From Candidatus Dependentiae bacterium (GTDB taxonomy: Bacteria > Babelota > Babeliae > Babelales > Vermiphilaceae), in the NCBI GenBank assembly GCA_020431705.1, contig JAGQHQ010000003.1, forward strand, positions 43,420-107,419: DNA of 64,000 nucleotides. The letters run 5' to 3'. Positions 1-9,520 of the stretch are shown here, in pieces. Made by a program: the position numbers and the translations under genes. Position 1 is the first letter of the stretch, and each line of letters opens with the position of its first letter. A model generated the notes under the pieces. That model did no database searches and was not told where the DNA came from. It saw only the letters and a list, made by a program, of their open reading frames with translations.

Positions 1-1164
1 GCAGAAATTAATGAAGTGGAAGAAAATAATTATTCAGAAGAGTTGGGCGCCGTAAATTCATATGATATGCATAACACCACAGTTAATTTCAATACAGACT
101 GCTATGCACAACAATCTAACAACTCAATCTATAATAAACTACAAGAAGCTGGTATTGCAATTGGTAAAACATTTTATAAGCACCCAATAGCCTACACAAG
201 TATTCTTGGTGCAAGCGCAGTTGCTTCTACAGTTGGTGCCTACTACTCATTAAAAAATCATAATGTATATGCTGCATTCGCCTCTGGTATTGGCATGCTA
301 TTTACAATTGGCAGTATATCACCGGGTGTATTTGCTAGAAAAAGCGACATTACTTCAATAGAAAAAAACCTCACTAATAGTTTGAAAACTATGCATAATG
401 AAAATAAACAATTACACACGAAGATACGCGAACTTGATAATCTAAGTACTCTTATTAAAACACTAAACACTAATATTAAAACACTAAACACTAATATTAA
501 AACACATAACAATAGTAGAAAAACAATATGCAGTAATTTAACGAATAACGTTAAGAACATTATTGATAATATCGATATTAAAACAATACAAAATGACTCT
601 GATAATTGTCCTTTATTTTTTGAGACCATCAAAAAAGAGATTTACAATTCACATAGTTGTTGTAATCCAATTTTTCAGTATAATGAAGCATCTCAGACGT
701 TTATTAAACTAATTCATGACACACTAAATTCTATATGCAAAATTAAACAATTTTTTGATTCTGCAAACGACAAAGCTCAGTCAATAGTTAGTTTATATAA
801 CACTAGTAATCCAACACATATTATTGAAAAACTTTCTTATACATATACGGAACTTATTCCATTGGGCATCCGGCTTGCAAAAGCACTTATCAATAAAAGA
901 GAAAAAAACAACAATTGTTACAGATTAATCTCTCTCACTGAAGTACATAATTTTTATGAACAAGACAAAAAATTGGCTGAGATGTATCATGCAAAATTAA
1001 CCAATATATCTAACCAATTTTATAATTTTTACAACGAACACATAAATTCTACATTTAAAAAAGATAACATCAGTTATATTAAAACAAGTGAGATAAATAC
1101 TTTAATTGAAACCGCAATCAAAAATACGTTTACCTCTAAATATTCTTCCAGCCGAGACTCTTGA
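1..1164 (+). CDS. Hypothetical membrane/coiled-coil protein, 5'-partial
   Basis: The frame is already open at base 1, so the true start lies outside the window; the GTG at 16 is only the first in-frame start codon. About 50-90 residues in there are two hydrophobic segments (from HPIAYTSILGAS to the stretch ending SISPGVFA) that look like a transmembrane hairpin. A long polar, lysine/asparagine-rich region predicted by eye as coiled coil follows, containing a 7-residue repeat (IKTLNTN). No enzyme motif is visible and I do not recognise a family. It could be a surface or host-interaction protein, but that is only a guess from architecture. Confidence 0.6.
   Translation, partial: AEINEVEENNYSEELGAVNSYDMHNTTVNFNTDCYAQQSNNSIYNKLQEAGIAIGKTFYKHPIAYTSILGASAVASTVGAYYSLKNHNVYAAFASGIGMLFTIGSISPGVFARKSDITSIEKNLTNSLKTMHNENKQLHTKIRELDNLSTLIKTLNTNIKTLNTNIKTHNNSRKTICSNLTNNVKNIIDNIDIKTIQNDSDNCPLFFETIKKEIYNSHSCCNPIFQYNEASQTFIKLIHDTLNSICKIKQFFDSANDKAQSIVSLYNTSNPTHIIEKLSYTYTELIPLGIRLAKALINKREKNNNCYRLISLTEVHNFYEQDKKLAEMYHAKLTNISNQFYNFYNEHINSTFKKDNISYIKTSEINTLIETAIKNTFTSKYSSSRDS
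454..505 (+). repeat. 21-bp tandem repeat inside a coding region
   Basis: Two identical 21-bp units (454-474 and 475-495) are followed by a partial third. Each encodes seven residues (IKTLNTN), so copy-number change keeps the frame and extends the coiled coil in heptad steps. Confidence 0.8.
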
Positions 1165-1202
1165 AGTAATTCTATAAAAATTCAAAAAAGATACAACACC
1201 TA

Positions 1203-1230
1203 TTGACCACAATATTAAACTACGTAATAT
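1203..1230 (+). promoter_or_regulatory. Candidate sigma-70 promoter of the TPR-glycosyltransferase array
   Basis: TTGACC at 1203-1208 is separated by 16 bp from TAATAT at 1225-1230, 28 bp before the first start codon of the array. This is a good match to a -35/-10 pair in the short intergenic gap. Matches of this quality can occur by chance in AT-rich DNA. Confidence 0.5.
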
Positions 1231-1258
1231 TATCAGTAATAATCAGTAATGAGGCACC

Positions 1259-2638
1259 ATGAAATACGTAACAAGAAACTTTAAGTCACTATTTATTTTC
1301 ATATCATTTTTTGTAAGTACATTTTCTTATCCAGTATTATATTCTGAACATCAGTCATACGATCAACTATTACAAGCTAGTGCAACTCATTTAAAAAAAC
1401 AGAATCTTGATGATGCACTGTACTATCTAAAAAAAGCCATTGCCGTACGTCCAGAAGGAAATCAATCAATTCGTGATTGTGCCGTTATATTATTTCAGTT
1501 AGGTAATGAGTTTTTTGATCACAAACAACCAAAAAAAGCAATTGAAGCATTTAAAACAATTTTGATTATGGCCGGCAATTTTGCTGCGGTTTATCACAAT
1601 ATTGCTTTTACTCTAGCAGAAAAATGTGGCCGCTATAGAGAATCCATTGAATGGTATCGCACTGCGTTAGAACATGATCCTAATAATGTTGCTACTCATT
1701 TTTGTCTAGCGCTTTCACTATTGGCAGTTGGTAAATTGCATGAAGGATTTGAAGAATATGAATGGCGCTGGTTACGTGACAAAAAAAGTCCTCGGAATTT
1801 TACATGGCCCTTAGATAAGTTATGGAACGGCATAGAAAATGTACAAGGCAAACGTATTTTATTACGTGTTGAGCAAGGGCTTGGCGACACACTTCAATTT
1901 ATCCGCTATGCACAACTATTAAAACACGACGGTGCAATAGTCATTGCTGAAGTACAGCGACCACTTATTGATATACTGGCTTTATGTGATTACATTGACG
2001 AGCTGATAGTGATTGGCTCTCCAATACCAGCATTCGATCTACAAATTCCAATGTTAAACTTACCTTCTGTATATAAAACAACACTGGAAACCGTTCCTGC
2101 GCATATACCATATCTGTTTGCAGACAAAAATCTAGTTGCATTTTGGAAAAAGCAATTAACACATAATACTAATTTTAAAATAGGCATTTGCTGGCACGGA
2201 GATCTTGCACACAGTACAGATAAATTTATGCCGCTTAACATGTTCGCCCAATTAGCAGATATACCTGGTATCAGTATTTATAGTCTGCAACGTTTTAATG
2301 GATTAGATCAATTAAAGACTTTGGAAAACAAACAAATAATTCGTTGTTTTGATGACACTTTTGATAAAAACCAGGGCCGTTTCATGGACACAGCAGCTGT
2401 TATAAAAAATTTGGATTTAGTCATCACAGTCGACACTTCAATTGCTCATTTAGCTGGCGGTTTAGGGGTACCAGTTTGGGTTGTACTGCCTTTTCCTGCC
2501 GAATGGCGTTGGCTAGAAGACAGAGATGACAATCCATGGTATCCAACTGCAAGAATTTTTAGACGAAAAGAAATTGATACATGGCAATCCGTCATGGATA
2601 AGATATACAATGAGTTACGCATAATACTTTCGCACTAA
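1259..2638 (+). CDS. Exported TPR-containing glycosyltransferase family 9-like protein (array copy 1)
   Basis: An N-terminal hydrophobic segment (residues about 8-28) looks like a signal peptide. TPR-like helical repeats follow at about 35-170, then a C-terminal domain like glycosyltransferase family 9 (heptosyltransferase fold). Hallmarks shared with its neighbours are GLGDTLQ (207-213), the FMDTAA motif, DTSIAHLAGGLG and the WRW...PWYPT tail. Members of this TPR-GT fusion group are presumed to transfer sugars from nucleotide donors, but acceptor and sugar cannot be read here. A GAGG Shine-Dalgarno sits before the ATG. It is the first gene of a co-directional array; the next starts 12 bp downstream. 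Confidence 0.8.
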   Translation: MKYVTRNFKSLFIFISFFVSTFSYPVLYSEHQSYDQLLQASATHLKKQNLDDALYYLKKAIAVRPEGNQSIRDCAVILFQLGNEFFDHKQPKKAIEAFKTILIMAGNFAAVYHNIAFTLAEKCGRYRESIEWYRTALEHDPNNVATHFCLALSLLAVGKLHEGFEEYEWRWLRDKKSPRNFTWPLDKLWNGIENVQGKRILLRVEQGLGDTLQFIRYAQLLKHDGAIVIAEVQRPLIDILALCDYIDELIVIGSPIPAFDLQIPMLNLPSVYKTTLETVPAHIPYLFADKNLVAFWKKQLTHNTNFKIGICWHGDLAHSTDKFMPLNMFAQLADIPGISIYSLQRFNGLDQLKTLENKQIIRCFDDTFDKNQGRFMDTAAVIKNLDLVITVDTSIAHLAGGLGVPVWVVLPFPAEWRWLEDRDDNPWYPTARIFRRKEIDTWQSVMDKIYNELRIILSH

Positions 2639-2650
2639 AAAGCGATACAC

Positions 2651-3250
2651 ATGTATAAACATATAGACGAACATCATACATATACAAAAAAAATATATAC
2701 CTTTTCACTTATTGTATTTGTGTTTTCAGTTTGCGCAGGCTTTTGTTCACAATACTTTTGGCATGCATACCGTAAACCATTCACACCACATATCGATCCA
2801 TTACAACAGGAATTAAATATTGGTATTACATATATTCGCTATGGCCAACAGCACAATTTAAAAAATGATCCTGAAAAAGCAAAGAATTATTTTTATAGAG
2901 CACACAACCATTTTGATAATGCATTACAAATAAAACCCAACTGCCCCCAAGGACATTGTTACAAAGGCATCACATTCCATCAACAATGCAAAAATAAAGA
3001 GGCTCTTGATGAACTCAAAAAAGCCATCGAACTGAATAAAGGATATGGCAAAGCCTATTTCAACCTAGCCAATATATTAGTTGAAGAAAAACAATTTGAT
3101 CAAGCAATCAATCTGTATAAACAAATACTTAGTCAAGAACCCAGCAATGAAATTCTACAAACACAACTCAATAAAGCATACATTGCACGTAGCAAATATA
3201 TTGCACAACAAAAACCACTACCGAAAAATAATAAAGAGACAATAATATGA
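2651..3250 (+). CDS. Membrane-anchored TPR protein
   Basis: A single hydrophobic segment near residues 16-36 should act as an uncleaved anchor or signal peptide. It is followed by two to three TPR units with the usual alanine/tyrosine pattern (for example GHCYKGITFHQQCKNKEAL and AYFNLANILVEEKQFDQAI). There is no catalytic domain, unlike most neighbours. Its stop overlaps the start of the next gene by 4 bp (ATGA), indicating translational coupling. It may be a scaffold for the exported enzymes made from the same transcript; that role is inferred from context. Confidence 0.7.
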   Translation: MYKHIDEHHTYTKKIYTFSLIVFVFSVCAGFCSQYFWHAYRKPFTPHIDPLQQELNIGITYIRYGQQHNLKNDPEKAKNYFYRAHNHFDNALQIKPNCPQGHCYKGITFHQQCKNKEALDELKKAIELNKGYGKAYFNLANILVEEKQFDQAINLYKQILSQEPSNEILQTQLNKAYIARSKYIAQQKPLPKNNKETII

Positions 3251-4905
3251 AGTATATTTTCAATCGTACAGCATTCTTCTTTTTTTATTTTTTGTGCTCA
3301 CTAACCCATTTTTTTTCTCGTACGGTAAGCATCGAAGAAATTAATAATACCATTCAACTTTTACACAAACGCGCCGAGCAATATTATTTTAATCGGCAAT
3401 TTGATAGTGCAATTACATTGTATAAAAAAATTATAAAAATAGACCCAAATATTTCTTCTGCTCACTGTAACATAGGATTTATTCTAGCTACTTGTTATAA
3501 AGACTTTGAACAAGCAATCAAATACCTAAAAAAAGCACTTGAGATAAAACCAACTTATGCAAAAGCATATTTTTTTCTTGGAAATGCACTACACTCAATA
3601 AACAAAACTGATCAAGCACTTATTGCTTACAACCAAGCCCTCATACACAATCCTGATTATAAAGACGTCTATCCGCTTTATGCACGTGCACTATGGGAGC
3701 ATTATAATTTTACCAATGCACATGAAGCACAACGGTATATTTCTGAATGTGCTTGTAGCAAACAACTTGCATATTACGTCGGCAAACTATTTGAAAGAAG
3801 TGGCTACGTAGAAGATGCGATACAACTGTATCAGGAAGCACTTGTAAAGCCTTTTGACATAGAGATGATACAACATGATATGCAAAGCGCATACCATAAG
3901 CAGCTTGAAATACGCCACCAACTTCAACACTACTACCAAGATATTATTATCAATAACATAACCGTAAGCTCTGGTAACAAAAAATGCCACGAGCGCTATC
4001 TAACAATACAGAAAATACTAAACCAATATAAACGTCCAATCACCGTTCTTGATTTAAATCCACAACAAGGTTATTTTTCATTCCGTATTGCTCATGATTA
4101 TAATGCAACATGTGTAATGTTAAGTTCTGACAATAGCCTTGTTTCACTATGTGAAAAAAATGATTTAGTCAATGGCTGCGTAGTCCTAGCAAAAAATATT
4201 ACAGCCAAAGACCTACAACGGTTAAGTGAATGCGAGCATTTTGATGTTGTTCTCGCATTGGATGGCACTATTGCATGGTTCGAAAAGGACCATGAACTTA
4301 TTTTCGAACTCATAAAAAAACTTGGTGACCACATTATCATCGAAACACCATTTGTTGAAGTATCCAGTTATACAAAAAGCTACTTGGATTTGACCTCACA
4401 ATATATTGTACGCAAGGGCAGCATGATGATACATGAGACTAGTCTTCAAAAATCTAAGTACGATAAGCCATATGCCCACTCACACATGTATCTTTTAGAA
4501 AACCCACGTAACACATTAAAACGAACTCATTGGACACGAGGTCATCAAACAGATGAGTATCGCATTGAGAGTACATTTGAAAATAAGTTTTTGTTGAAAT
4601 ATCCTGATTGGTCAAAGCACCAGTGGATCAGAGGCATTAATTTACTCACCTTTGTAATGCTTGAAGGCTCCTATCCAACACGTCCACATATTGCTCAACA
4701 ATTAAATAATGTAAAGCAAACTCTACGAGACATCGGTCATACAGATATACGAATATGTAACTTCATCATCCAAGGAAATAATATTGCTCCAATCGATTGC
4801 GATGACCCACGCGGCAACACACCAAAAAATCCAGACATTTCGATTGCACAGATTATCGATCAACTATACATGAAACCGAATGATTTATATGGGCTTGTTT
4901 CATAA
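3247..4905 (+). CDS. Exported TPR protein with class I methyltransferase-like C-terminal domain
   Basis: A phenylalanine-rich N-terminal hydrophobic segment resembles a signal peptide. About five TPR-like repeats (residues about 30-220) precede a Rossmann-type domain with a SAM-binding-like motif I (VLDLNPQQGYFSF) and a later FDVVLALDG strand, as in class I SAM-dependent methyltransferases. It replaces the glycosyltransferase domain of its neighbours, so it may methylate a sugar or other group on the same product; the substrate is unknown. It starts within the stop of the preceding gene, and the next ORF begins 26 bp before its own end. Confidence 0.6.
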   Translation: MKYIFNRTAFFFFYFLCSLTHFFSRTVSIEEINNTIQLLHKRAEQYYFNRQFDSAITLYKKIIKIDPNISSAHCNIGFILATCYKDFEQAIKYLKKALEIKPTYAKAYFFLGNALHSINKTDQALIAYNQALIHNPDYKDVYPLYARALWEHYNFTNAHEAQRYISECACSKQLAYYVGKLFERSGYVEDAIQLYQEALVKPFDIEMIQHDMQSAYHKQLEIRHQLQHYYQDIIINNITVSSGNKKCHERYLTIQKILNQYKRPITVLDLNPQQGYFSFRIAHDYNATCVMLSSDNSLVSLCEKNDLVNGCVVLAKNITAKDLQRLSECEHFDVVLALDGTIAWFEKDHELIFELIKKLGDHIIIETPFVEVSSYTKSYLDLTSQYIVRKGSMMIHETSLQKSKYDKPYAHSHMYLLENPRNTLKRTHWTRGHQTDEYRIESTFENKFLLKYPDWSKHQWIRGINLLTFVMLEGSYPTRPHIAQQLNNVKQTLRDIGHTDIRICNFIIQGNNIAPIDCDDPRGNTPKNPDISIAQIIDQLYMKPNDLYGLVS

Positions 4906-5449
4906 CAAAAACATTCTCTACAGCAACAAGCTTCATCTTATACTCGCATTCAGTATGGTTTTTTCCGCATTGTTTACTTTATCGCAAGATCATCTTGCAT
5001 ATATACGCAACATACGAGAATGCGGTGATTACAAAAAAGCAATAACATTATATAAAAAACTATTAGATAGCCAATCATACAGAACTGCTGCACACATCGG
5101 CCTTGCACAAACATATCTTACACTTGGTAACTTTGAAAAAGGCTGGAGAGAATTAGAATGGCATTTAGGCAAACCATGGAAATCAACACAAGACTTTAAA
5201 AGATATATTACAAACCATGCGCGACTGAATAACAAAATTATATTACTACGGGCAGAATGGGGTATTGGCGATTCAATTTGGATGTTACGTTATGCACAAC
5301 TTCTTAAAAAACGTGGTGCATATATTATTTTTGCACCAATTCACAACGCACTTATTCCACTTTTAAAACAACAACCATACATCAATGAGATTATTCCGCC
5401 CGGCGCTCTTTTGCCATCCTTTCATTTCCAAGCGCCAATATTGATATGA
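4880..5449 (+). CDS. Truncated TPR-glycosyltransferase 9-like copy (probably decayed)
   Basis: This 189-residue ORF begins like the full array members: signal-peptide-like segment, one recognisable TPR unit, then the GT9 entry motif (AEWGIGDSIWMLRYA). It stops in the middle of the N-terminal half of the enzyme domain, just after FHFQAPIL. The TSIAHLAG and WRW blocks are absent. The stop overlaps the ATG of the next complete copy (ATGA), so it may still be translated and couple to it. It is either a non-catalytic TPR product or a gene fossil left by recombination between neighbouring paralogues; the fossil explanation is preferred. Confidence 0.65.
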   Translation: MIYMGLFHNKNILYSNKLHLILAFSMVFSALFTLSQDHLAYIRNIRECGDYKKAITLYKKLLDSQSYRTAAHIGLAQTYLTLGNFEKGWRELEWHLGKPWKSTQDFKRYITNHARLNNKIILLRAEWGIGDSIWMLRYAQLLKKRGAYIIFAPIHNALIPLLKQQPYINEIIPPGALLPSFHFQAPILI

Positions 5450-6678
5450 AAAAATTTTTTATACTATTTTTAATTACCGGTCACCCTTACTGTTCTGTAC
5501 AAACATATAATATGCAAAATGAGATTAATCATGCATATAATTTTATTAAAAATCATGACTACAAAAATGCATATTATCTGTATAAAAATATAATTATACA
5601 CTATCCTCACAATATTAATTTATTGTGTAATGCTGGTTTTGTAGCAAAACGCGCCGGCCATTGGAATGACGCTCAAAAATATTATGAGCAGGTTTTAAAA
5701 CTTGAAGAAAATAATGCACAAGCACATCGAGCTCTATCGCATATCTATTTAGCACAAGGTAATTTTGAGCGTGGTTGGACCTCATATGAATACAGATGGA
5801 TAAACCCACCACATTACAACAGAGATTTCGAAAATTTTATTAAAAAAAACAACAACCTCAAAGACAAAAAAATTTTACTAAAGGGTGAATATGGGCTTGG
5901 CGACACACTACAATTTATTCGCTATGCCTATGTGCTAAAACAACGTGATGCATACGTAATTGTTGAATGCCAAAAACCATTGGTAAAACTTTTACAATTA
6001 TGTCCATATATCGATAAAGTTATTCAAACAGGAAATAAATTACCAAAAACTGACTTGCAAGCACTGATAATGAGCATGCCACTTATTTTTAATACCGTTT
6101 TAGAAACAATTCCAATATATATACCGTATTTGTATGCGGATAACCAATTAGTAGAGCTGTGGCATGAAAAAATTAAGTATGATACAAACTTTAAAATTGG
6201 TATTTGCTGGCAAACAGATATGCATAAAAACTCAAGTAACGCACAAGCACACAAAGATTCGCTGGCAAAATCAATTCCGCTCAGCTTACTTGCAGAGCTT
6301 TCACAACTCAACAATGTAACACTCTATAGTTTGCAAAAGATTAATGGAATCGAACAACTAGAAGTATTACCGCAACACTTACCTGTTATTTCATTTGATA
6401 ATTTTGACGAATCACACGGCCCCTTTATGGATACTGCAGCACTTATCAAAAATCTTGATTTAGTTATTACTGTTGATACATCTATTGCGCATCTTGCTGG
6501 TGGTCTTGGCACACCTACATGGATATTATTGCCGCATCAAGCAGATTGGCGTTGGCTATTAAACCGCTATGACTCACCGTGGTATCCAACCATGCGCTTA
6601 TTTCGGCAACCAGAAGCTGGTGATTGGTACACAGTTATGAATAGTGTTAAGCAGGCTATTATAAGTCTTTTCAATTAA
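5446..6678 (+). CDS. Exported TPR-containing glycosyltransferase family 9-like protein (array copy 2)
   Basis: A short signal-peptide-like N-terminus (MKKFFILFLITG) is followed by about three TPR units (to about residue 120) and a GT9-like domain with GEYGLGDTLQFIRYA, FMDTAALIKNLDLVIT, DTSIAHLAGGLG and the WRW...PWYPT block. At 410 residues it is one of the shorter complete copies, with fewer TPRs than copies 4 and 5. The start is coupled to the truncated copy upstream by a 4-bp overlap. Catalysis is assigned by domain resemblance only. Confidence 0.8.
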   Translation: MKKFFILFLITGHPYCSVQTYNMQNEINHAYNFIKNHDYKNAYYLYKNIIIHYPHNINLLCNAGFVAKRAGHWNDAQKYYEQVLKLEENNAQAHRALSHIYLAQGNFERGWTSYEYRWINPPHYNRDFENFIKKNNNLKDKKILLKGEYGLGDTLQFIRYAYVLKQRDAYVIVECQKPLVKLLQLCPYIDKVIQTGNKLPKTDLQALIMSMPLIFNTVLETIPIYIPYLYADNQLVELWHEKIKYDTNFKIGICWQTDMHKNSSNAQAHKDSLAKSIPLSLLAELSQLNNVTLYSLQKINGIEQLEVLPQHLPVISFDNFDESHGPFMDTAALIKNLDLVITVDTSIAHLAGGLGTPTWILLPHQADWRWLLNRYDSPWYPTMRLFRQPEAGDWYTVMNSVKQAIISLFN

Positions 6679-6753
6679 ACTCGTGCAATAATTTTACTCA
6701 TCATTTTTTTTGTAGTAGCATACAGCAAAACTTGATCACCAAAAAGAGTAGTT

Positions 6754-8010
6754 ATGATATCTTTTTCTCGCATACACATTAATACACCACATTACTTTTC
6801 ACTCATTTTTTTATCGCTCTTTTTTTGTACTTCGACAAAAGAAAACTTAAATGATCTTCATAAACGCGCATACCAATCAGTTAAAAACAATCAGCCAGAA
6901 AAAGCATATCAACTATACAAAACAATACATGAATATACTCCAAAAGAGACCGCAATCGTGTACAACTTAGGATACATATGTAACTTAATTGGCGAACAAG
7001 AAGAAGCAATTACATGGTACAACAAAGCAATTGCGTTGGAACCGGATAACGAAAAAGCACATTTAGGAAGGGCAAAAGCACGTTTGGCAATTTGCGATTT
7101 TGAAAACGGATGGCCAGAATTTGAATATCGCATGGCTGATTATAAAACATATATAAAGCAGTTCACCCATCAAGATTTAACACCACAAAAATTAGCAGGA
7201 AAGCATATTTTTCTACGCGCAGAATGGGGACTTGGAGATATGATTCAGTTTGTTTTACCCTATGCAAAATTGCTCAAAAGTATAGGTGCTACCGTTATTG
7301 TTCAAACATTTGATGCTCTTATGTCTCTTTTTGCTTCATGTCCATATATTGATCAATTGATACCCGTTGGCAAAGCACCCTATTATTGCGATTTTCAAAT
7401 TCCTTATTTAAGTTTACCTATGATTTTCAAAACAGATTTAGATAGCATTCCAGCGTCACCACCATATCTATTTGCTAATATAACATTGATTGAGCTATGG
7501 AAAAAAAAACTTGAGTGCGACCAAAACTTCAAAGTTGGTTTATGTTGGCATGCAAAACCGATTTATTTAGAAGAAAGTCCGTACACAAAACGATCAATTC
7601 CGCTGCAGTTGTTTGAGCCACTTTCGAGCATTGATGGTATTAGTTTTTATAGCTTACAAAAAATACACGGCATAGCAAAATTACAAAACTTACCAAAACA
7701 GTTTGTTATACACCATTTCGATAATGATTTTGATGAATCTAATGGCCGCTTTATGGATACCGCTGCACTTATTAAAAATATTGATTTAATTATTTCTGCT
7801 GATACATCAATTGTACATGTTGCTGGCTCACTTGGCGCTCAGACGTGGGTATTACTCCCCTATAATGCTGAGTGGCGATGGCAGAAAAAAAGAAATGATA
7901 CTCCGTGGTACCCATATACTATGCGGCTTTTTAGACAGAAAAAACCTGGTGACTGGACAACTGTTATCGAAGAAGTGAAACATGCATTACAAGAACTTAT
8001 TAACATGTAA
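6754..8010 (+). CDS. Exported TPR-containing glycosyltransferase family 9-like protein (array copy 3)
   Basis: The N-terminal hydrophobic segment ends in SLFFCTST, so it could be a signal peptide or a lipoprotein signal (a weak lipobox). Two to three TPRs and the GT9-like domain follow. The entry motif is slightly diverged (WGLGDMIQFVLPYAK) and the C-terminal DTSIVHVAG block replaces DTSIAHLAG. An AAAGAG Shine-Dalgarno lies upstream. A 75-bp gap separates it from copy 2, the largest break in the array, and its 3' end overlaps copy 4 by 29 bp. Confidence 0.8.
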   Translation: MISFSRIHINTPHYFSLIFLSLFFCTSTKENLNDLHKRAYQSVKNNQPEKAYQLYKTIHEYTPKETAIVYNLGYICNLIGEQEEAITWYNKAIALEPDNEKAHLGRAKARLAICDFENGWPEFEYRMADYKTYIKQFTHQDLTPQKLAGKHIFLRAEWGLGDMIQFVLPYAKLLKSIGATVIVQTFDALMSLFASCPYIDQLIPVGKAPYYCDFQIPYLSLPMIFKTDLDSIPASPPYLFANITLIELWKKKLECDQNFKVGLCWHAKPIYLEESPYTKRSIPLQLFEPLSSIDGISFYSLQKIHGIAKLQNLPKQFVIHHFDNDFDESNGRFMDTAALIKNIDLIISADTSIVHVAGSLGAQTWVLLPYNAEWRWQKKRNDTPWYPYTMRLFRQKKPGDWTTVIEEVKHALQELINM

Positions 8011-9520
8011 TATTTTTTTCTTTTTTCTTCTACTCATACCAACAAGCATTTATGCAGAACGACTAAGCCGCAAAGAAACAAATGCTACAATACATGAACT
8101 CAATCTGGCAAACAAGCTTTTTTGTGAACAAAAATATCTAGAGGCAATTGCAAGCTATAAAAAAGTAATCAAAATACTGCCCGATTGTGCTATGGCACAT
8201 TTTAATTTGAGCATTGCATATGAAATAACACAAAATCTTGAACATGCACTCCAACATCTTAAAAAAGCTATTGAGCTCGATCCATGGCATGCAAAAGCGC
8301 ATTATGCACTTGCACGATTATTGCATATCAAGAATCAACATAAACCAGGACTGCCGCTATGTACGAAAGCAACATACATTGATCCATATTTTTTTGAAGC
8401 TTACTATTTACTCGGTAATATATATAAAGCACTTAATAATGTGCCACAAGCAATACAAGCATACAGCAATGCACTACAACTCAAACCGCACCATAAGGAT
8501 TTAGTAAACACATTATACAATCTTGCTTACACACTAAAAAATACTGATCACATCGATGAAGCAATCACGTGTTATCAAAAAGTTTTAAAGTGTGAACCAC
8601 AGCACGCACATGCACATCTTGGTATTGCACAATGTTATTTAATACAGGGTAAGTTAAACAAGGGATTTGAAGAATTTGAGTGGCGTGCTCCAGAAATAAA
8701 AAAATTTAAACATTATGACTGGAAAAATGCCGATTTAACCGGCAAAACAATACTTGTTCGGTGCGAATGGGGATTTGGCGATTGCATACAATTTATTCGT
8801 TATCTAAAATTAATAAAAAATCAAGGTGCTCGTGTGATTCTACAATTATACAAGCCTCTTGTAGATCTTTTTGCTTTGTGTCCTTATATCGATAAGATTG
8901 TTCAATCAGGACATATTTTTCCAAAACATGATATTCAAATTCCGTTGCTCAGTTTACCACATATATTCGGCACAACACTTGAAACTATACCAACCGAAGT
9001 GCCGTATATATTTGCAGATAGGCAATTAATAGGGCACTGGCAAAAAAAACTTCCAACCAAAAAAATAAACATCGGTATTTGTTGGTGTGGTAGTGGCGAC
9101 CATAAAGCACTACCTTCATTGAACAAAAACATTCAACTTGCAACATTTGATCCACTTGCACAATTGCAAAACATTCAGCTATATAGTCTACAAAAAATAC
9201 ATGGGTATAAAGAACTACAAAACTGTACATTTAATTTGCATATTTTTGACGAAACATTCGATAGAGATAACGGTCGCTTTATGGATACAGCTGCCATCAT
9301 GAAAAATCTTGACTTGATAATAACAATAGATACTTCAATTGCTCATTTGGCAGGAGCACTTGGCGTGCCTGTTTGGGTCTTATTGCCATATAAAGCGGAT
9401 TGGCGCTGGATGCTCAACAAAACCAACTCTCCATGGTATCCAACCATGCGATTATTCAGACAAAAAAAACCAGGTGATTGGGAAACCGTCATACAAGAAA
9501 TTATTAAGGAACTTTCATGA
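7982..9520 (+). CDS. Exported TPR-containing glycosyltransferase family 9-like protein (array copy 4)
   Basis: The N-terminus has a hydrophobic core followed by an AxA-type site (SIYA/ERLS), a textbook signal peptide by eye. About five TPR units span residues 30-230, then a GT9-like domain carries CEWGFGDCIQFIRY, FMDTAAIMKNLDLIIT, DTSIAHLAGALG and the WRW...PWYPT block. The start lies 29 bp inside the previous gene and the stop overlaps the next ATG, so translation is probably coupled along the array. Its larger number of TPRs may mean a different partner from copies 2 and 3. Confidence 0.8.
   Translation: MHYKNLLTCNIFFFFLLLIPTSIYAERLSRKETNATIHELNLANKLFCEQKYLEAIASYKKVIKILPDCAMAHFNLSIAYEITQNLEHALQHLKKAIELDPWHAKAHYALARLLHIKNQHKPGLPLCTKATYIDPYFFEAYYLLGNIYKALNNVPQAIQAYSNALQLKPHHKDLVNTLYNLAYTLKNTDHIDEAITCYQKVLKCEPQHAHAHLGIAQCYLIQGKLNKGFEEFEWRAPEIKKFKHYDWKNADLTGKTILVRCEWGFGDCIQFIRYLKLIKNQGARVILQLYKPLVDLFALCPYIDKIVQSGHIFPKHDIQIPLLSLPHIFGTTLETIPTEVPYIFADRQLIGHWQKKLPTKKINIGICWCGSGDHKALPSLNKNIQLATFDPLAQLQNIQLYSLQKIHGYKELQNCTFNLHIFDETFDRDNGRFMDTAAIMKNLDLIITIDTSIAHLAGALGVPVWVLLPYKADWRWMLNKTNSPWYPTMRLFRQKKPGDWETVIQEIIKELS

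Noticed and set aside
454..505. Short tandem repeat considered as CRISPR
   Set aside because: No spacers; units are adjacent, only 21 bp and within an open reading frame. No CRISPR array was seen anywhere in the window.
258..632. Minus-strand ORF of 124 codons opposite the first gene
   Set aside because: It is antisense to the coiled-coil gene, low in complexity, and its VFSVLILVF repeats are only the complement of the 21-bp tandem repeat.
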